A DNA stretch of 36,962 bases from a virus, in IMG/VR virus record IMGVR_UViG_3300013131_002818, positions 1-36,962 of that record; one strand, 5' to 3'. Under the pieces are notes generated by a model, which saw nothing but the letters and a program-made list of their open reading frames with translations, made no database searches and was not told the origin of the DNA. The translations under genes and the position numbers were made by a program. Below are positions 24,719 to 31,885 of this stretch, one piece after another; within the stretch, counting starts at the first letter, position 1, and the number at the start of each line of letters is the position of its first letter.

Positions 24719-25526
24719 TACATCCCGTGTCTCAGTCCGTGAAATAAGTAAAGATGTTGCTTCTAATTTTATAAAAAAATATCATTATACAAAAAAGGCA
24801 AGCTCCACTCGATATGCGTTAGGAGTTTTTTATCGGGAGGAAACTGAGCATATGTTCTTTGCTGGTGAGAATGAACAATTGATTGGTTGTATGACATATG
24901 GGCATCCAGTCAGTAATAGAACAATTGATAGTATTGTTGATGGACTGGAACTTGACGAAGTATTAGAGCTGACCCGTTTAGTGTGTCTTGATGGATACGG
25001 AAAGAACTTAGAAAGTTTTGTTATCGCCCAATCATTTCAGTGGATGCGTGATAATGACTCAAAGGTAAAAGTCTTGGTGAGTTATGCAGACCCAGAACAG
25101 GCACACACTGGTGGGATTTATAGAGCAACCAACTGGATTTATCAAGGATGTGGATATTCCAAGTTGATGCCAGATTTTAGTCTCCGATTAAAAGAAGATG
25201 ACCTCTGGATACATTCACGGAGTGTTGGGGCTAAGTTTGGAAATAAAAATGTAGAAAACTTGGCAAAAACAATCGGTCATACCTTCTGGAGAAAAGAAGA
25301 AACTGCAAAGCACCGATATATTTATTTCCTCTGTACTAAGAGGGAAAAGAAACGTATGATGAAGAATTTAAAAATTCCAGTCATTCCATATAATGACATT
25401 AAAGAATATGTACAGTTGATACAGAAGGTGCATGTCAAGGATGGAGTGATTGAGAAGATTGAAGTGATACAAGGTGTAGATAATGGATGGAAACCACAGA
25501 AAGTTGAACTACAGGAGAAAGTATGA
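24699..25526 (+). CDS. Mom-like DNA-modification acyltransferase (GNAT fold), copy 2
   Basis: A 275-residue Mom-family-like protein with LELTRLVCLDGYGKNLESF (89-107), FQWMRDN (113-119) and SYADPEQAHTGGIYRATNW (128-146), matching the Mom-like protein at 16595 block for block. Residues 150-275 extend beyond copy 1 and are Lys-rich with no recognised domain. The only in-frame start is TTG at 24699, with AGGAA about 12 bases upstream, overlapping the preceding gene by 20 bases; a slow start may limit expression. It is flanked by two sulfotransferase-like genes. Predicted to acylate DNA bases or a related substrate. Confidence 0.65.
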   Translation: METSFVNTSRVSVREISKDVASNFIKKYHYTKKASSTRYALGVFYREETEHMFFAGENEQLIGCMTYGHPVSNRTIDSIVDGLELDEVLELTRLVCLDGYGKNLESFVIAQSFQWMRDNDSKVKVLVSYADPEQAHTGGIYRATNWIYQGCGYSKLMPDFSLRLKEDDLWIHSRSVGAKFGNKNVENLAKTIGHTFWRKEETAKHRYIYFLCTKREKKRMMKNLKIPVIPYNDIKEYVQLIQKVHVKDGVIEKIEVIQGVDNGWKPQKVELQEKV

Positions 25527-26302
25527 AGGCTATAGTTGTATCCACACCACGAACATGTTCGAGTTATATACAAAATATTTTTGCAAAAAAGTTTGATTTG
25601 ATAGATTATTCTGAACTATTCTCGGAAATGTGGGTAAAGACTGACGTAAATACGAAAATGAAAATCGTTACACGCAGTGACAATTACACAGCAAAAATTA
25701 CTAGTACATCTCTTACAACATATCCGCATGTATTTAATTATAAAAATTTTCCGTGGGAAATTTTTGATTATATTGTAGTGACCGAACGTTTGGATGTTGC
25801 GGAACAAGTGTCTAGTTGGTTACTATTATCACATGCACAGATGAATGATAAGGGTGAACAAAATTTATTAGTTGAATATTTACGAGATGGTATGACGCAT
25901 CCACAAGATTTTCCAGATGTTGATAGAGGACAGTTAAAAAGTATATTAGAGACAATCAATTATTTTCACGATGAAATTAAACCGTACCTCTTGAATTCAG
26001 GATTAAAATCTGTTAAATTGGTAAATCACGAGATGTTTCAAAAACCGTGTGAAAAATATATAGAAGAGTTGCGAGAGAAAACTGATATCTATTGGCGTAT
26101 AGAAGATTTGCAAAATGAGGGAAATCCAACATATGTTGATTATACACCCTACATTGAAGCTAAGAATGTACGGCAAATAATAGAAGAAATACAGAATGAG
26201 TTGAAAGGCATTCCTACACAGATAGAGGTACCAGATGCCCCCACGGAAGAAAACAACAATACAGAACGAACCGACACAATCGAAAGTGAAGGGTCTATTT
26301 GA
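25523..26302 (+). CDS. Sulfotransferase-like protein, copy 2
   Basis: A 259-residue paralogue of the gene at 24011. It begins MKAIVVSTPRTCSSYIQNIF, has YTAKITSTS where copy 1 has YVVKITPSS, FPWEIFDYIVVTERLDVAEQ (76-95) followed by VSSWLLLSHAQ, with R89 and S97/S98 in the phosphate-binding positions. The last 40 residues are acidic and Asn/Thr-rich (TEENNNTERTDTIESEG), absent in copy 1. Its final 68 bases overlap the gp62 gene in another frame. AGGAGAAAGT precedes ATG. Conserved residues argue that both copies are functional, though the donor (PAPS) is inferred. Confidence 0.6.
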   Translation: MKAIVVSTPRTCSSYIQNIFAKKFDLIDYSELFSEMWVKTDVNTKMKIVTRSDNYTAKITSTSLTTYPHVFNYKNFPWEIFDYIVVTERLDVAEQVSSWLLLSHAQMNDKGEQNLLVEYLRDGMTHPQDFPDVDRGQLKSILETINYFHDEIKPYLLNSGLKSVKLVNHEMFQKPCEKYIEELREKTDIYWRIEDLQNEGNPTYVDYTPYIEAKNVRQIIEEIQNELKGIPTQIEVPDAPTEENNNTERTDTIESEGSI

Positions 26303-26714
26303 TCATGTAGACGCAATCTATACGAATCAAAAATCAGATTACTTTACTTCATTATCTGACGCAGATAGAAAATCGTATAATAACTATATGGTCAACAAAT
26401 TCCTAAGCATGAATCCACATCAACTCCCGTTTGTAAATGAGTTGCAAAAATATACGGTGTCACCAGAACTTCACTATGCATTTTTTAGTAGAGTTATACC
26501 ACGGGGAAAGCAGTTTAACAAATACATTAAGGATAAAAAGGAGAATGTATATGAAACGTGGTTGGTTGACTTGGTTAGGGAACATTATGCAGTTAGCTCA
26601 ACAGAAGCTACAGAATACCTCGACATCTTCTACAAGCACGACAAAGGAGAACTCCGTAAGTTGTGCCAAATGTACGGAAAGACGGACAAAGAATTAAAGA
26701 AGGTAAAACTATGA
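26235..26714 (+). CDS. 62: Clamp loader small subunit (gp62-like)
   Basis: A 159-residue protein that I align to T4 gp62 by KSYNNYMVNKFLSMNPHQLP (T4 has a matching YSKFMVENAL segment) and VIPRGKQFNKYIK (T4 has VPRGKRYGKWAK). T4 gp62 is 187 residues. It is the non-ATPase subunit binding the gp44 tetramer to load gp45. ATG 26235 has an AGAGGTA ribosome binding site inside the preceding gene, a 68-base overlap. In T4, 62 is directly next to 44; here about 3.1 kb of accessory genes separate them. The N-terminus is basic (MPPRKKTT). Confidence 0.8.
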   Translation: MPPRKKTTIQNEPTQSKVKGLFDHVDAIYTNQKSDYFTSLSDADRKSYNNYMVNKFLSMNPHQLPFVNELQKYTVSPELHYAFFSRVIPRGKQFNKYIKDKKENVYETWLVDLVREHYAVSSTEATEYLDIFYKHDKGELRKLCQMYGKTDKELKKVKL

Positions 26715-27187
26715 AATGGACTGAATATTTTCGACAAATTGCCCATACTGTCAAGTTGAAGTCAAAGGATGACCATACACAGATTGGTGCAGTGATTGTT
26801 GGAACCCATAATGAAATTCGTTCAACGGGATACAATTCATTTCCACGGGGGATTGATGATTTCCGTCCAGAACGTAAGGAACGTCCAGAGAAGTATTACT
26901 GGATGGAACACGCAGAACGAAACGCTATTATCAACGCCGCTCGTATTGGTGTCTCTACCAATAATTGTACGATGTATTTGACTTGTGATATTCCATGTGT
27001 GGATTGTACACGTGCCATTATCAATGCGGGTATTAAGATTCTCTTTTGTGAGAAAGGGCAAGGGGCAAAGGGTGACCATTGGAACGAGCATACCACCCGT
27101 AGTATAGAAATGTTGAAGGAAGCACGTTGTACAGTAAATTACTATGGTGAACAGAAACCATTTATTGATATAGGTGAACTACGATGA
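26711..27187 (+). CDS. Deoxycytidylate (dCMP) deaminase
   Basis: A 158-residue zinc-dependent deaminase with HAERNAI (zinc His and catalytic Glu) near 71-77 and IPCVDCTRAI (zinc cysteines in PCxxC) about 27 residues later. It converts dCMP to dUMP, supplying thymidylate synthesis alongside dUTPase. The early WTEYFRQIAHTVKLKS and TQIGAVIVG are standard for the family. No thymidylate synthase is present in the window. ATG 26711 follows GAAGG and overlaps the gp62 stop. Confidence 0.93.
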   Translation: MKWTEYFRQIAHTVKLKSKDDHTQIGAVIVGTHNEIRSTGYNSFPRGIDDFRPERKERPEKYYWMEHAERNAIINAARIGVSTNNCTMYLTCDIPCVDCTRAIINAGIKILFCEKGQGAKGDHWNEHTTRSIEMLKEARCTVNYYGEQKPFIDIGELR

Positions 27188-27402
27188 GTAATGGAAAAGG
27201 TGATACTCCACGCCCACTGAGTGTGGATACAGAAACATACAAGAATAATTGGAAACGCACGTTTGAGAATACTCCAGAGAAAGCCAGAGCCCGTATTTCC
27301 GCATCATTACAAGAAGTCAAAGAAGAAATCGATAGACTTCGTGATATTGTGGATAATTGCGAATATAGTGGATTACCCCATACTTCTTCTTACGAGGACT
27401 AA
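27184..27402 (+). CDS. Small phage protein (GKGDTPRP type), unknown function
   Basis: A 72-residue protein opening MSNGKGDTPRPLSVDTETYKN; the (S/G)KGDTPRP motif followed by a Tyr-rich stretch recurs in small uncharacterised phage proteins. The C-terminal half is a charged helix (SLQEVKEEIDRLRDIVDN). It overlaps the deaminase by 4 bases and the next gene by 1. Function unknown. Confidence 0.75.
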   Translation: MSNGKGDTPRPLSVDTETYKNNWKRTFENTPEKARARISASLQEVKEEIDRLRDIVDNCEYSGLPHTSSYED

Positions 27403-27599
27403 TGGCTCTCTTTAATGCAAAACAAGTGGGAACTACGGAATCTGGGAGCTGGTATGCTATTCTTCAAGACGGTCCCGCATCATTTCATATAAGTGTAGGG
27501 AAAGGAAATAATGTAATATACGAACATTTCCAGAATCCCCCTAATATACAACATTTGATGGATAATATACTATTATTAGAGAAGGAAATGACCCCTTGA
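27402..27599 (+). CDS. Small protein of unknown function
   Basis: A 65-residue protein, MALFNAKQVGTTESGSWYAI at the start, followed by short predicted strands and a helix (HLMDNILLLEKEM). GAGG precedes the ATG. Its TGA stop lies inside the stem of the intrinsic terminator, so it is the last gene of the long clamp/clamp-loader unit. No family recognised. Confidence 0.65.
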   Translation: MALFNAKQVGTTESGSWYAILQDGPASFHISVGKGNNVIYEHFQNPPNIQHLMDNILLLEKEMTP

Positions 27600-27616
27600 T
27601 TTTCGAGGGGTTTTTT
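27592..27616 (+). terminator. Rho-independent terminator
   Basis: CCCCTTG (27592-27598), loop ATTTT, CGAGGGG (27604-27610), then six T. The 7-bp stem (one G-T) with an immediate U-tract is a textbook intrinsic terminator and closes the preceding transcription unit. Confidence 0.92.
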
Positions 27617-27651
27617 GTTATATTTAGGTGTCTACAACTGCGAGGACAGTT

Positions 27652-27972
27652 ATGAGCGTTGTTAACTACAAAGGGTATACAAGAGAGAATGGCTTAACGA
27701 GTGTCGGTAAGGGATGGGCACCGTTGGTCAATCGTGTCTTTGATAAGATGGAAACTATTAAAGGGTCTATCAAGATTTTTCAGGTCAAGGAAAAGTGGGG
27801 TGGACTTCGTATCTACACGGATTACAGTAATAAGGAACTTGATAAGGTCATCAATGATGTAGAGAAGGAAAGCTTGACTATCTGCGAAGTATGTGGTGAA
27901 CCTGGTAAGATTCGTGGTAAGAGTTGGTATTACACCGCATGCGACAACCACATTAGAACGGGTGATAAGTAA
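27652..27972 (+). CDS. Zinc-finger-like phage protein, unknown function
   Basis: A 106-residue protein with GWAPLVNRVFDKM, IKIFQVKEKWGGLRIYTDYS and, near the C-terminus, CEVCGEPGK followed by WYYTACDNH. The VKEK(W/F)GGLR block plus a C-x2-C...C-x2-H end is a pattern I know from uncharacterised phage and bacterial proteins and probably binds zinc. ATG 27652 follows GAGGACAG; an in-frame GTG at 27628 is less likely. It is the first gene after the terminator. Confidence 0.78.
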   Translation: MSVVNYKGYTRENGLTSVGKGWAPLVNRVFDKMETIKGSIKIFQVKEKWGGLRIYTDYSNKELDKVINDVEKESLTICEVCGEPGKIRGKSWYYTACDNHIRTGDK

Positions 27973-28874
27973 TGAATAAGATTTCATACTCACAATATAG
28001 TATCTGGGCTAATTGCCCCCTTGCGTGGAAGCTTCGATATGTAGATGACCTCAAATTTGATGACTCGTCTATCAATACAGTATTCGGCACTGCGATGCAC
28101 GAAACTATCCAAGAGTGGTTGGAGCAGTATGTGTATACGGGGAAGGACAATATGGCTAAGAGTATTGACTTGACCGAACCCTTGAAGCAAAAGTTTATTA
28201 GTTTGTTCCAAGAGAACACTACTACCGATACGAATGGTAATAAGGTGTTTCTCTGTGATAAGAAAACCTTGATGGATTTCTACAATCAGGGGTGCCAGAT
28301 TCTTTCCTATGTGCAGCAGCATCGGCAAAAGTTGTTCCCGTCAAAGGATGTGACGTTGATTGGTATTGAGTATCCTATCGAAGAAGAGGTCAGACCTGGC
28401 GTGACCTTTATCGGGTATATTGATATTATCGTCAAGAACAAAAAGACGGGGAAGATTACAATCATTGACTTAAAGACCAGTCGGGCAGGATGGACACAAG
28501 CACAGAAGAGTGACCCTATCAAGCTGAACCAGATTCTTCTGTATAAGAAATTCATCTCCGAAAAGTTTGATACTCCACTGGAAATGATTGGGACAGAGTA
28601 TATTATCTTGAAGCGGACGATTAGTGAAAACTCTCCGTATCCTATTCCTCGTGTGAGTCCGTTTGAGCCGTCTAATGGGAAACCTTCGGTTAAACGTGCA
28701 TGGACACATATTGAGCAGTTCTTGAACGAGTGTTTCGACGGTGAAGGAAATCATAGAACCGATTTAATCAAAGCAACTCCTGGAAAAGATAGTTGTAAGT
28801 ATTGTGTGTACAATGATAAGGAAGTCTATTGCAGCGAATCCTTTTACAAGATTAAGAAGAAAGTATTAACGTGA
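27972..28874 (+). CDS. PD-(D/E)XK nuclease (RecB/Cas4-like)
   Basis: A 300-residue nuclease of the RecB/Cas4 group. The opening SYSQYSIWANCPLAWKLRYV is the family N-terminal motif with an early cysteine. FGTAMHETIQEWLE gives the active-site His. GYIDIIVKN and ITIIDLKTSRAG carry the catalytic D and the D-x-K, and LNQILLYKKFI is the following QxxxY-type motif. The C-terminus has CKYCVYNDKEVYC, which with the first Cys could hold a 4Fe-4S cluster as in Cas4/AddB. Probable role is DNA end processing in recombination or host DNA degradation. Starts at TAATG. Confidence 0.88.
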   Translation: MNKISYSQYSIWANCPLAWKLRYVDDLKFDDSSINTVFGTAMHETIQEWLEQYVYTGKDNMAKSIDLTEPLKQKFISLFQENTTTDTNGNKVFLCDKKTLMDFYNQGCQILSYVQQHRQKLFPSKDVTLIGIEYPIEEEVRPGVTFIGYIDIIVKNKKTGKITIIDLKTSRAGWTQAQKSDPIKLNQILLYKKFISEKFDTPLEMIGTEYIILKRTISENSPYPIPRVSPFEPSNGKPSVKRAWTHIEQFLNECFDGEGNHRTDLIKATPGKDSCKYCVYNDKEVYCSESFYKIKKKVLT

Positions 28875-29357
28875 TTCTACAGGATTTAGATATACGATAC
28901 ATACTATCCGCTTACAGGTTGGTGCATGAAACGATATTTACATTACCATCATACAGTAAAGCTGGTAGTGAAGAGCAGATATTAGTTTATACTCCTAATA
29001 GGTTGATTGAACACATAGAAAATCCTGACCGACTGAATACAGTAGTAATAGATAGTGGTGAAGTAGTTGGATTCTGTTTTGGTGTAGTAGAAAGATTACC
29101 AAACGCAAATATGTTTTACTTGGAATGGAATGGTGTGAATCCAACATATAGAAATAAAGGTATGATGCAATCTATGTGGAACAGAATTGATGAGTGGTCA
29201 CATAAAAAACAATTGGACGGTGTTCTTGTAGATACACTGACCAACAATCAAAAAAATGATTAAGTTTTTACAGAAGAATAATATGAACATCTGGGCAGAA
29301 ACAAAAAATCACTGGTATGGACAAGACTACTTTCTTTGGGGAAAACTGTATGGATGA
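28871..29357 (+). pseudogene. GNAT acetyltransferase split by a +1 frameshift at an A7 run
   Basis: Residues 1-130 (GTG 28871 to TAA 29263) form most of a GNAT domain: VVIDSGEVVGFCFGVVER, LEWNGVNPTYRNKGMMQSMW (acetyl-CoA-binding RxxGxx as RNKGMM) and DGVLVDTLTNNQK. The reading stops there, but the frame beginning ATG 29256 encodes 33 residues (MIKFLQKNNMNIWAETKNHW then YGQDYFLWGKLYG) that are the normal GNAT C-terminus. Removing one A from the seven at 29250-29256 fuses them as NNQKMIKFLQ. So this is a sequencing error, a genuine mutation, or slippage-dependent expression. Substrate unknown. Confidence 0.75.
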
Positions 29358-29961
29358 GAATCCTATGGTAAATTATTCCAAAATAATTGCCGACACTGCA
29401 AGTAACCATTACAATGTACGGGACGAGTATAAGACAAATACCTACGAACAGAATGTTGCCATCACCATAAGTGAGCAACGCAGGTTCTCTGTGGGTTGTA
29501 TCAACATCACAGGTGAGTTGAATGTGGGAATGATGATTCGTTCGGCGTGTCTTTTTGGGGCTGAGAATTTTTATATCTTTGGACGTAAGAAATTTGATAA
29601 ACGTAGCACTGTAGGTGCTGAGAAATATATTAATATCGTCCAATATACTTTTGATGACCCGATGACCGCCGACGAACTCATTCTCAATCAGTTGAAGTTG
29701 ATGCACCACAATATTGTGTTGTGTGAGCATGGTGGATATGAGTTGAATGCAAAGAACCACAAGTTTCATTCTTCGCTTCATAAGAACGGAGATACTCCAC
29801 TCTTTGTGTTTGGGTCGGAGAGTCATGGAATTCCAGAGGCTATTCGGTTCGCAAACCTTGAGCGTATCAGTATTCCGCAACGTGGAGTTCTTCGGTCATA
29901 CAATGTAAGTGCCGCAATGAATATCATTTGTTGGGATTATGTTAAGGAGATGTATCTGTGA
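29350..29961 (+). CDS. SpoU/TrmH-type (SPOUT) RNA 2'-O-methyltransferase
   Basis: A 203-residue SPOUT methyltransferase, predicted to 2'-O-methylate tRNA or rRNA with S-adenosylmethionine. Motif 1 is NITGELNVGMMIRSACLFGA (conserved N and R), motif 2 FVFGSESHGIP (conserved E) and motif 3 ISIPQRGVLRSYNVSAAMNI, which forms the cofactor knot. ATG 29350 follows GGGGAAAA and overlaps the fused GNAT reading; an in-frame ATG at 29317 lacks a ribosome binding site. Its end overlaps the selA start by 4 bases, tying it to an RNA-linked function. Target nucleotide unknown. Confidence 0.88.
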   Translation: MDENPMVNYSKIIADTASNHYNVRDEYKTNTYEQNVAITISEQRRFSVGCINITGELNVGMMIRSACLFGAENFYIFGRKKFDKRSTVGAEKYINIVQYTFDDPMTADELILNQLKLMHHNIVLCEHGGYELNAKNHKFHSSLHKNGDTPLFVFGSESHGIPEAIRFANLERISIPQRGVLRSYNVSAAMNIICWDYVKEMYL

Positions 29962-31292
29962 GCTTTGTTCGGTTTCCAAAGGTAAGTACTATATTGGAAA
30001 GTAGTCCAGTACAAAAGTGTATCACCAACTGGACGCATACAATGGTACGAGATGCTATCCGTGAGATTATCTCTGTTGCACGAACGGGTGGTGATTTACC
30101 TGTGGATTATGAAAGCTGGGCAGTTGTAATAGATGGATACTTGACAGAACATACGAAACCTTCACTACGTCCAGTTATCAATGCCACTGGTGTTATTCTT
30201 CATACAAATCTTGGACGAGCACCATTAGCACAAGCAGCACTTGATGCAATCAATATGGTGTCGTCTGGTGGTTCTACATTAGAATATGATTTGGAAACTG
30301 GTAAACGCGGTTCTAGACACGTACATGCATCGGCAATCTTGACCGAACTAACAGGTGCAGAAGATGCATTGGTGGTCAACAACTGCGCAGCAGGATTAGT
30401 GTTGGCACTACAAACCTTATGTGCTGGTAAAGAAACCTTGGTGAGTCGTGGAGAACTTGTAGAAATCGGTGGAAGCTTCCGTGTTCCAGAGATTATGGCA
30501 GCAAGTGGTACAAAGTTAGTTGAAGTAGGAACAACTAATCGTACACACCCAGATGATTATAGAAACGCGATTACACCGAACACCGCAGCGATTGTAAAGG
30601 TACATCGTAGCAACTTTACAATGGACGGGTTTGTATCCGAGGTTGATATTCCCACATTAGTCCCTATCGCAGAGGAAGCAGGTATTCCACTCATTCACGA
30701 TTTCGGTAGTGGATTGATGATGGATTTAAGTACGTGGGGACTAACAGGAGAGTTGACCGCACAAGACGCAGTACGGCAGAACCCTACATTAGTGATTATG
30801 AGTGGGGATAAATTATTGGGTGGACCGCAGGCAGGTATTATCTTGGGGAAGAAAGATGTTATTGCCAAGTTAAAAAAGCATCCAATGGCTAGAGCATTAC
30901 GAGTGGATAAGTTGACCTTCTCCGCATTAGAAGCTACCTTAGCGTTATACAGAAATACTAATAAAGCTTTATTACAAATACCTGCGTTATTAATGTTGAC
31001 TACTGACGCAGAAACTATTAGATTTAGAGCAGAGACGATAGCAGAACACGTTGGTGGAAAGGTAGAACGGAGTGAAGCTACGGTAGGTGGGGGAGCATTC
31101 CCTACGTCTAAAATACCTTCGTGGTCGGTGGTGTTAAGTGGGGATGCAATGGACATAGAACAACGTTTACGTGGGTTGCATATTCCAGTCATCACTCGTA
31201 TTATTGATAATAAGGTATGGTTAGACATTCGCAGTGTATTACCCAAGGATGATGGACTATTGATTACACTTATACGGAAGATATATTTATGA
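29958..31292 (+). CDS. selA: L-seryl-tRNA(Sec) selenium transferase (selenocysteine synthase)
   Basis: PLP enzyme converting Ser-tRNA(Sec) to Sec-tRNA(Sec) with selenophosphate. The 444-residue protein (E. coli SelA 463) is full length: N-terminal tRNA-binding region with FPKVSTILES, then RPVINATGVILHTNLGRAPL (71-90), GSTLEYDLETGKRGSRHVH (105-123), SRGELVEIGGSFRVP (163-177), GTTNRTHPDDYRNA (191-204) and SGDKLLGGPQAGIILGKK (282-299) with PLP lysine K285, ending with RALRVDKLT (312-320) and PVITRIIDNKVWLDIR. The start is GTG 29958 after AAGGAG. No SelB, SelD or tRNA(Sec) is visible in the window. A related non-Sec PLP enzyme is possible but the N-terminus favours SelA. Confidence 0.93.
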   Translation: MSFVRFPKVSTILESSPVQKCITNWTHTMVRDAIREIISVARTGGDLPVDYESWAVVIDGYLTEHTKPSLRPVINATGVILHTNLGRAPLAQAALDAINMVSSGGSTLEYDLETGKRGSRHVHASAILTELTGAEDALVVNNCAAGLVLALQTLCAGKETLVSRGELVEIGGSFRVPEIMAASGTKLVEVGTTNRTHPDDYRNAITPNTAAIVKVHRSNFTMDGFVSEVDIPTLVPIAEEAGIPLIHDFGSGLMMDLSTWGLTGELTAQDAVRQNPTLVIMSGDKLLGGPQAGIILGKKDVIAKLKKHPMARALRVDKLTFSALEATLALYRNTNKALLQIPALLMLTTDAETIRFRAETIAEHVGGKVERSEATVGGGAFPTSKIPSWSVVLSGDAMDIEQRLRGLHIPVITRIIDNKVWLDIRSVLPKDDGLLITLIRKIYL

Positions 31293-31564
31293 TACCACAA
31301 GAAACCGCTGGATTGATTCTCGCTGTTAAACAAGCAACAGCGTCAAACGAAAAGCTCCAACGTAAGGTTGAAGTGTATGAAGCAGTTCTTCGTCAACTCA
31401 ATGCGTATGGCAACTTAGTGGTTGACCATAATAAGATGCGGGAACTGATGGTGGCGATTATGGAATGGCAGTATGCACTACGAGGTGGAGAACAAACCGA
31501 ATATGAATACGAAACCTGTGTGCAACTGGCGTTTGAGAGAATGGCAAATAAGGTGGGGTTATGA
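31289..31564 (+). CDS. Small helical protein of unknown function
   Basis: A 91-residue, mostly helical protein (MIPQETAGLILAVKQATASN then NEKLQRKVEVYEAVLRQLNA), with a possible short coiled coil at 20-40 and a second helix ending FERMANKVGL. It overlaps the selA stop by 4 bases, so it is co-translated with selA. I recognise no family. Confidence 0.72.
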   Translation: MIPQETAGLILAVKQATASNEKLQRKVEVYEAVLRQLNAYGNLVVDHNKMRELMVAIMEWQYALRGGEQTEYEYETCVQLAFERMANKVGL

Positions 31565-31599
31565 AAAAACTACAAGAAGCATCATTACTATCAAAATAA
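31561..31599 (+). pseudogene. Truncated duplicate of the 5' end of the gene at 31852
   Basis: ATG 31561 opens a 12-residue reading, MKKLQEASLLSK, that copies the start of the membrane protein at 31852 (MKNKLKEASLLFF). The 17 bases 31575-31591 are identical to 31869-31885. It looks like a relic of duplication or insertion, with the 31606 gene lying between the copies. Confidence 0.5.
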
Positions 31600-31885
31600 A
31601 ATGATATGTATGATATAAAAATAAGATATAACACAAAAGCAAAACCGGAAGATACACTACATTGGCGAGTCCTAATCAATGGAGTAGAGCATCTCGCATC
31701 CCACGTGGAAATAAATACGCAAACCAAAACTACAACAGATTTTATTGAGGGAGTTGGTACAAAGTGGCATATAAGTTGTAAAGGTAATATACAATGGACA
31801 GGTAGTGAAATAAAAATATTTTAAAAAGGTTAAAAAGAAAAGGATATACAAATGAAAAATAAACTCAAAGAAGCATCATTACTAT
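31575..31885 (+). repeat. 17-bp direct repeat pair flanking a small gene
   Basis: AGAAGCATCATTACTAT occurs at 31575-31591 and again at 31869-31885, at the same place relative to two ATG codons (31561 and 31852). The interval holds the gene at 31606. Confidence 0.75.
31606..31824 (+). CDS. Small phage protein of unknown function
   Basis: A 72-residue beta-rich protein: YDIKIRYNTKAKPEDTLHWR then VLINGVEHLASHVEIN and ending VGTKWHISCKGNIQW. The W(R)VLI(N/D)G.EHLA..VEI pattern is one I recall from uncharacterised T4-like marine phage proteins. No clear ribosome binding site. It lies between two near-identical 17-base repeats, as if inserted. Confidence 0.7.
   Translation: MYDIKIRYNTKAKPEDTLHWRVLINGVEHLASHVEINTQTKTTTDFIEGVGTKWHISCKGNIQWTGSEIKIF

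Noticed and set aside
29958-31292. Looked for a phage selenoprotein in this window, i.e. an in-frame TGA continued by homologous coding sequence
   Set aside because: Reading through TGA stops at several gene ends (for example 2340, 3403, 10191, 26302) gives no extended family-like protein; most hit another stop soon. No tRNA with a UCA anticodon was found.
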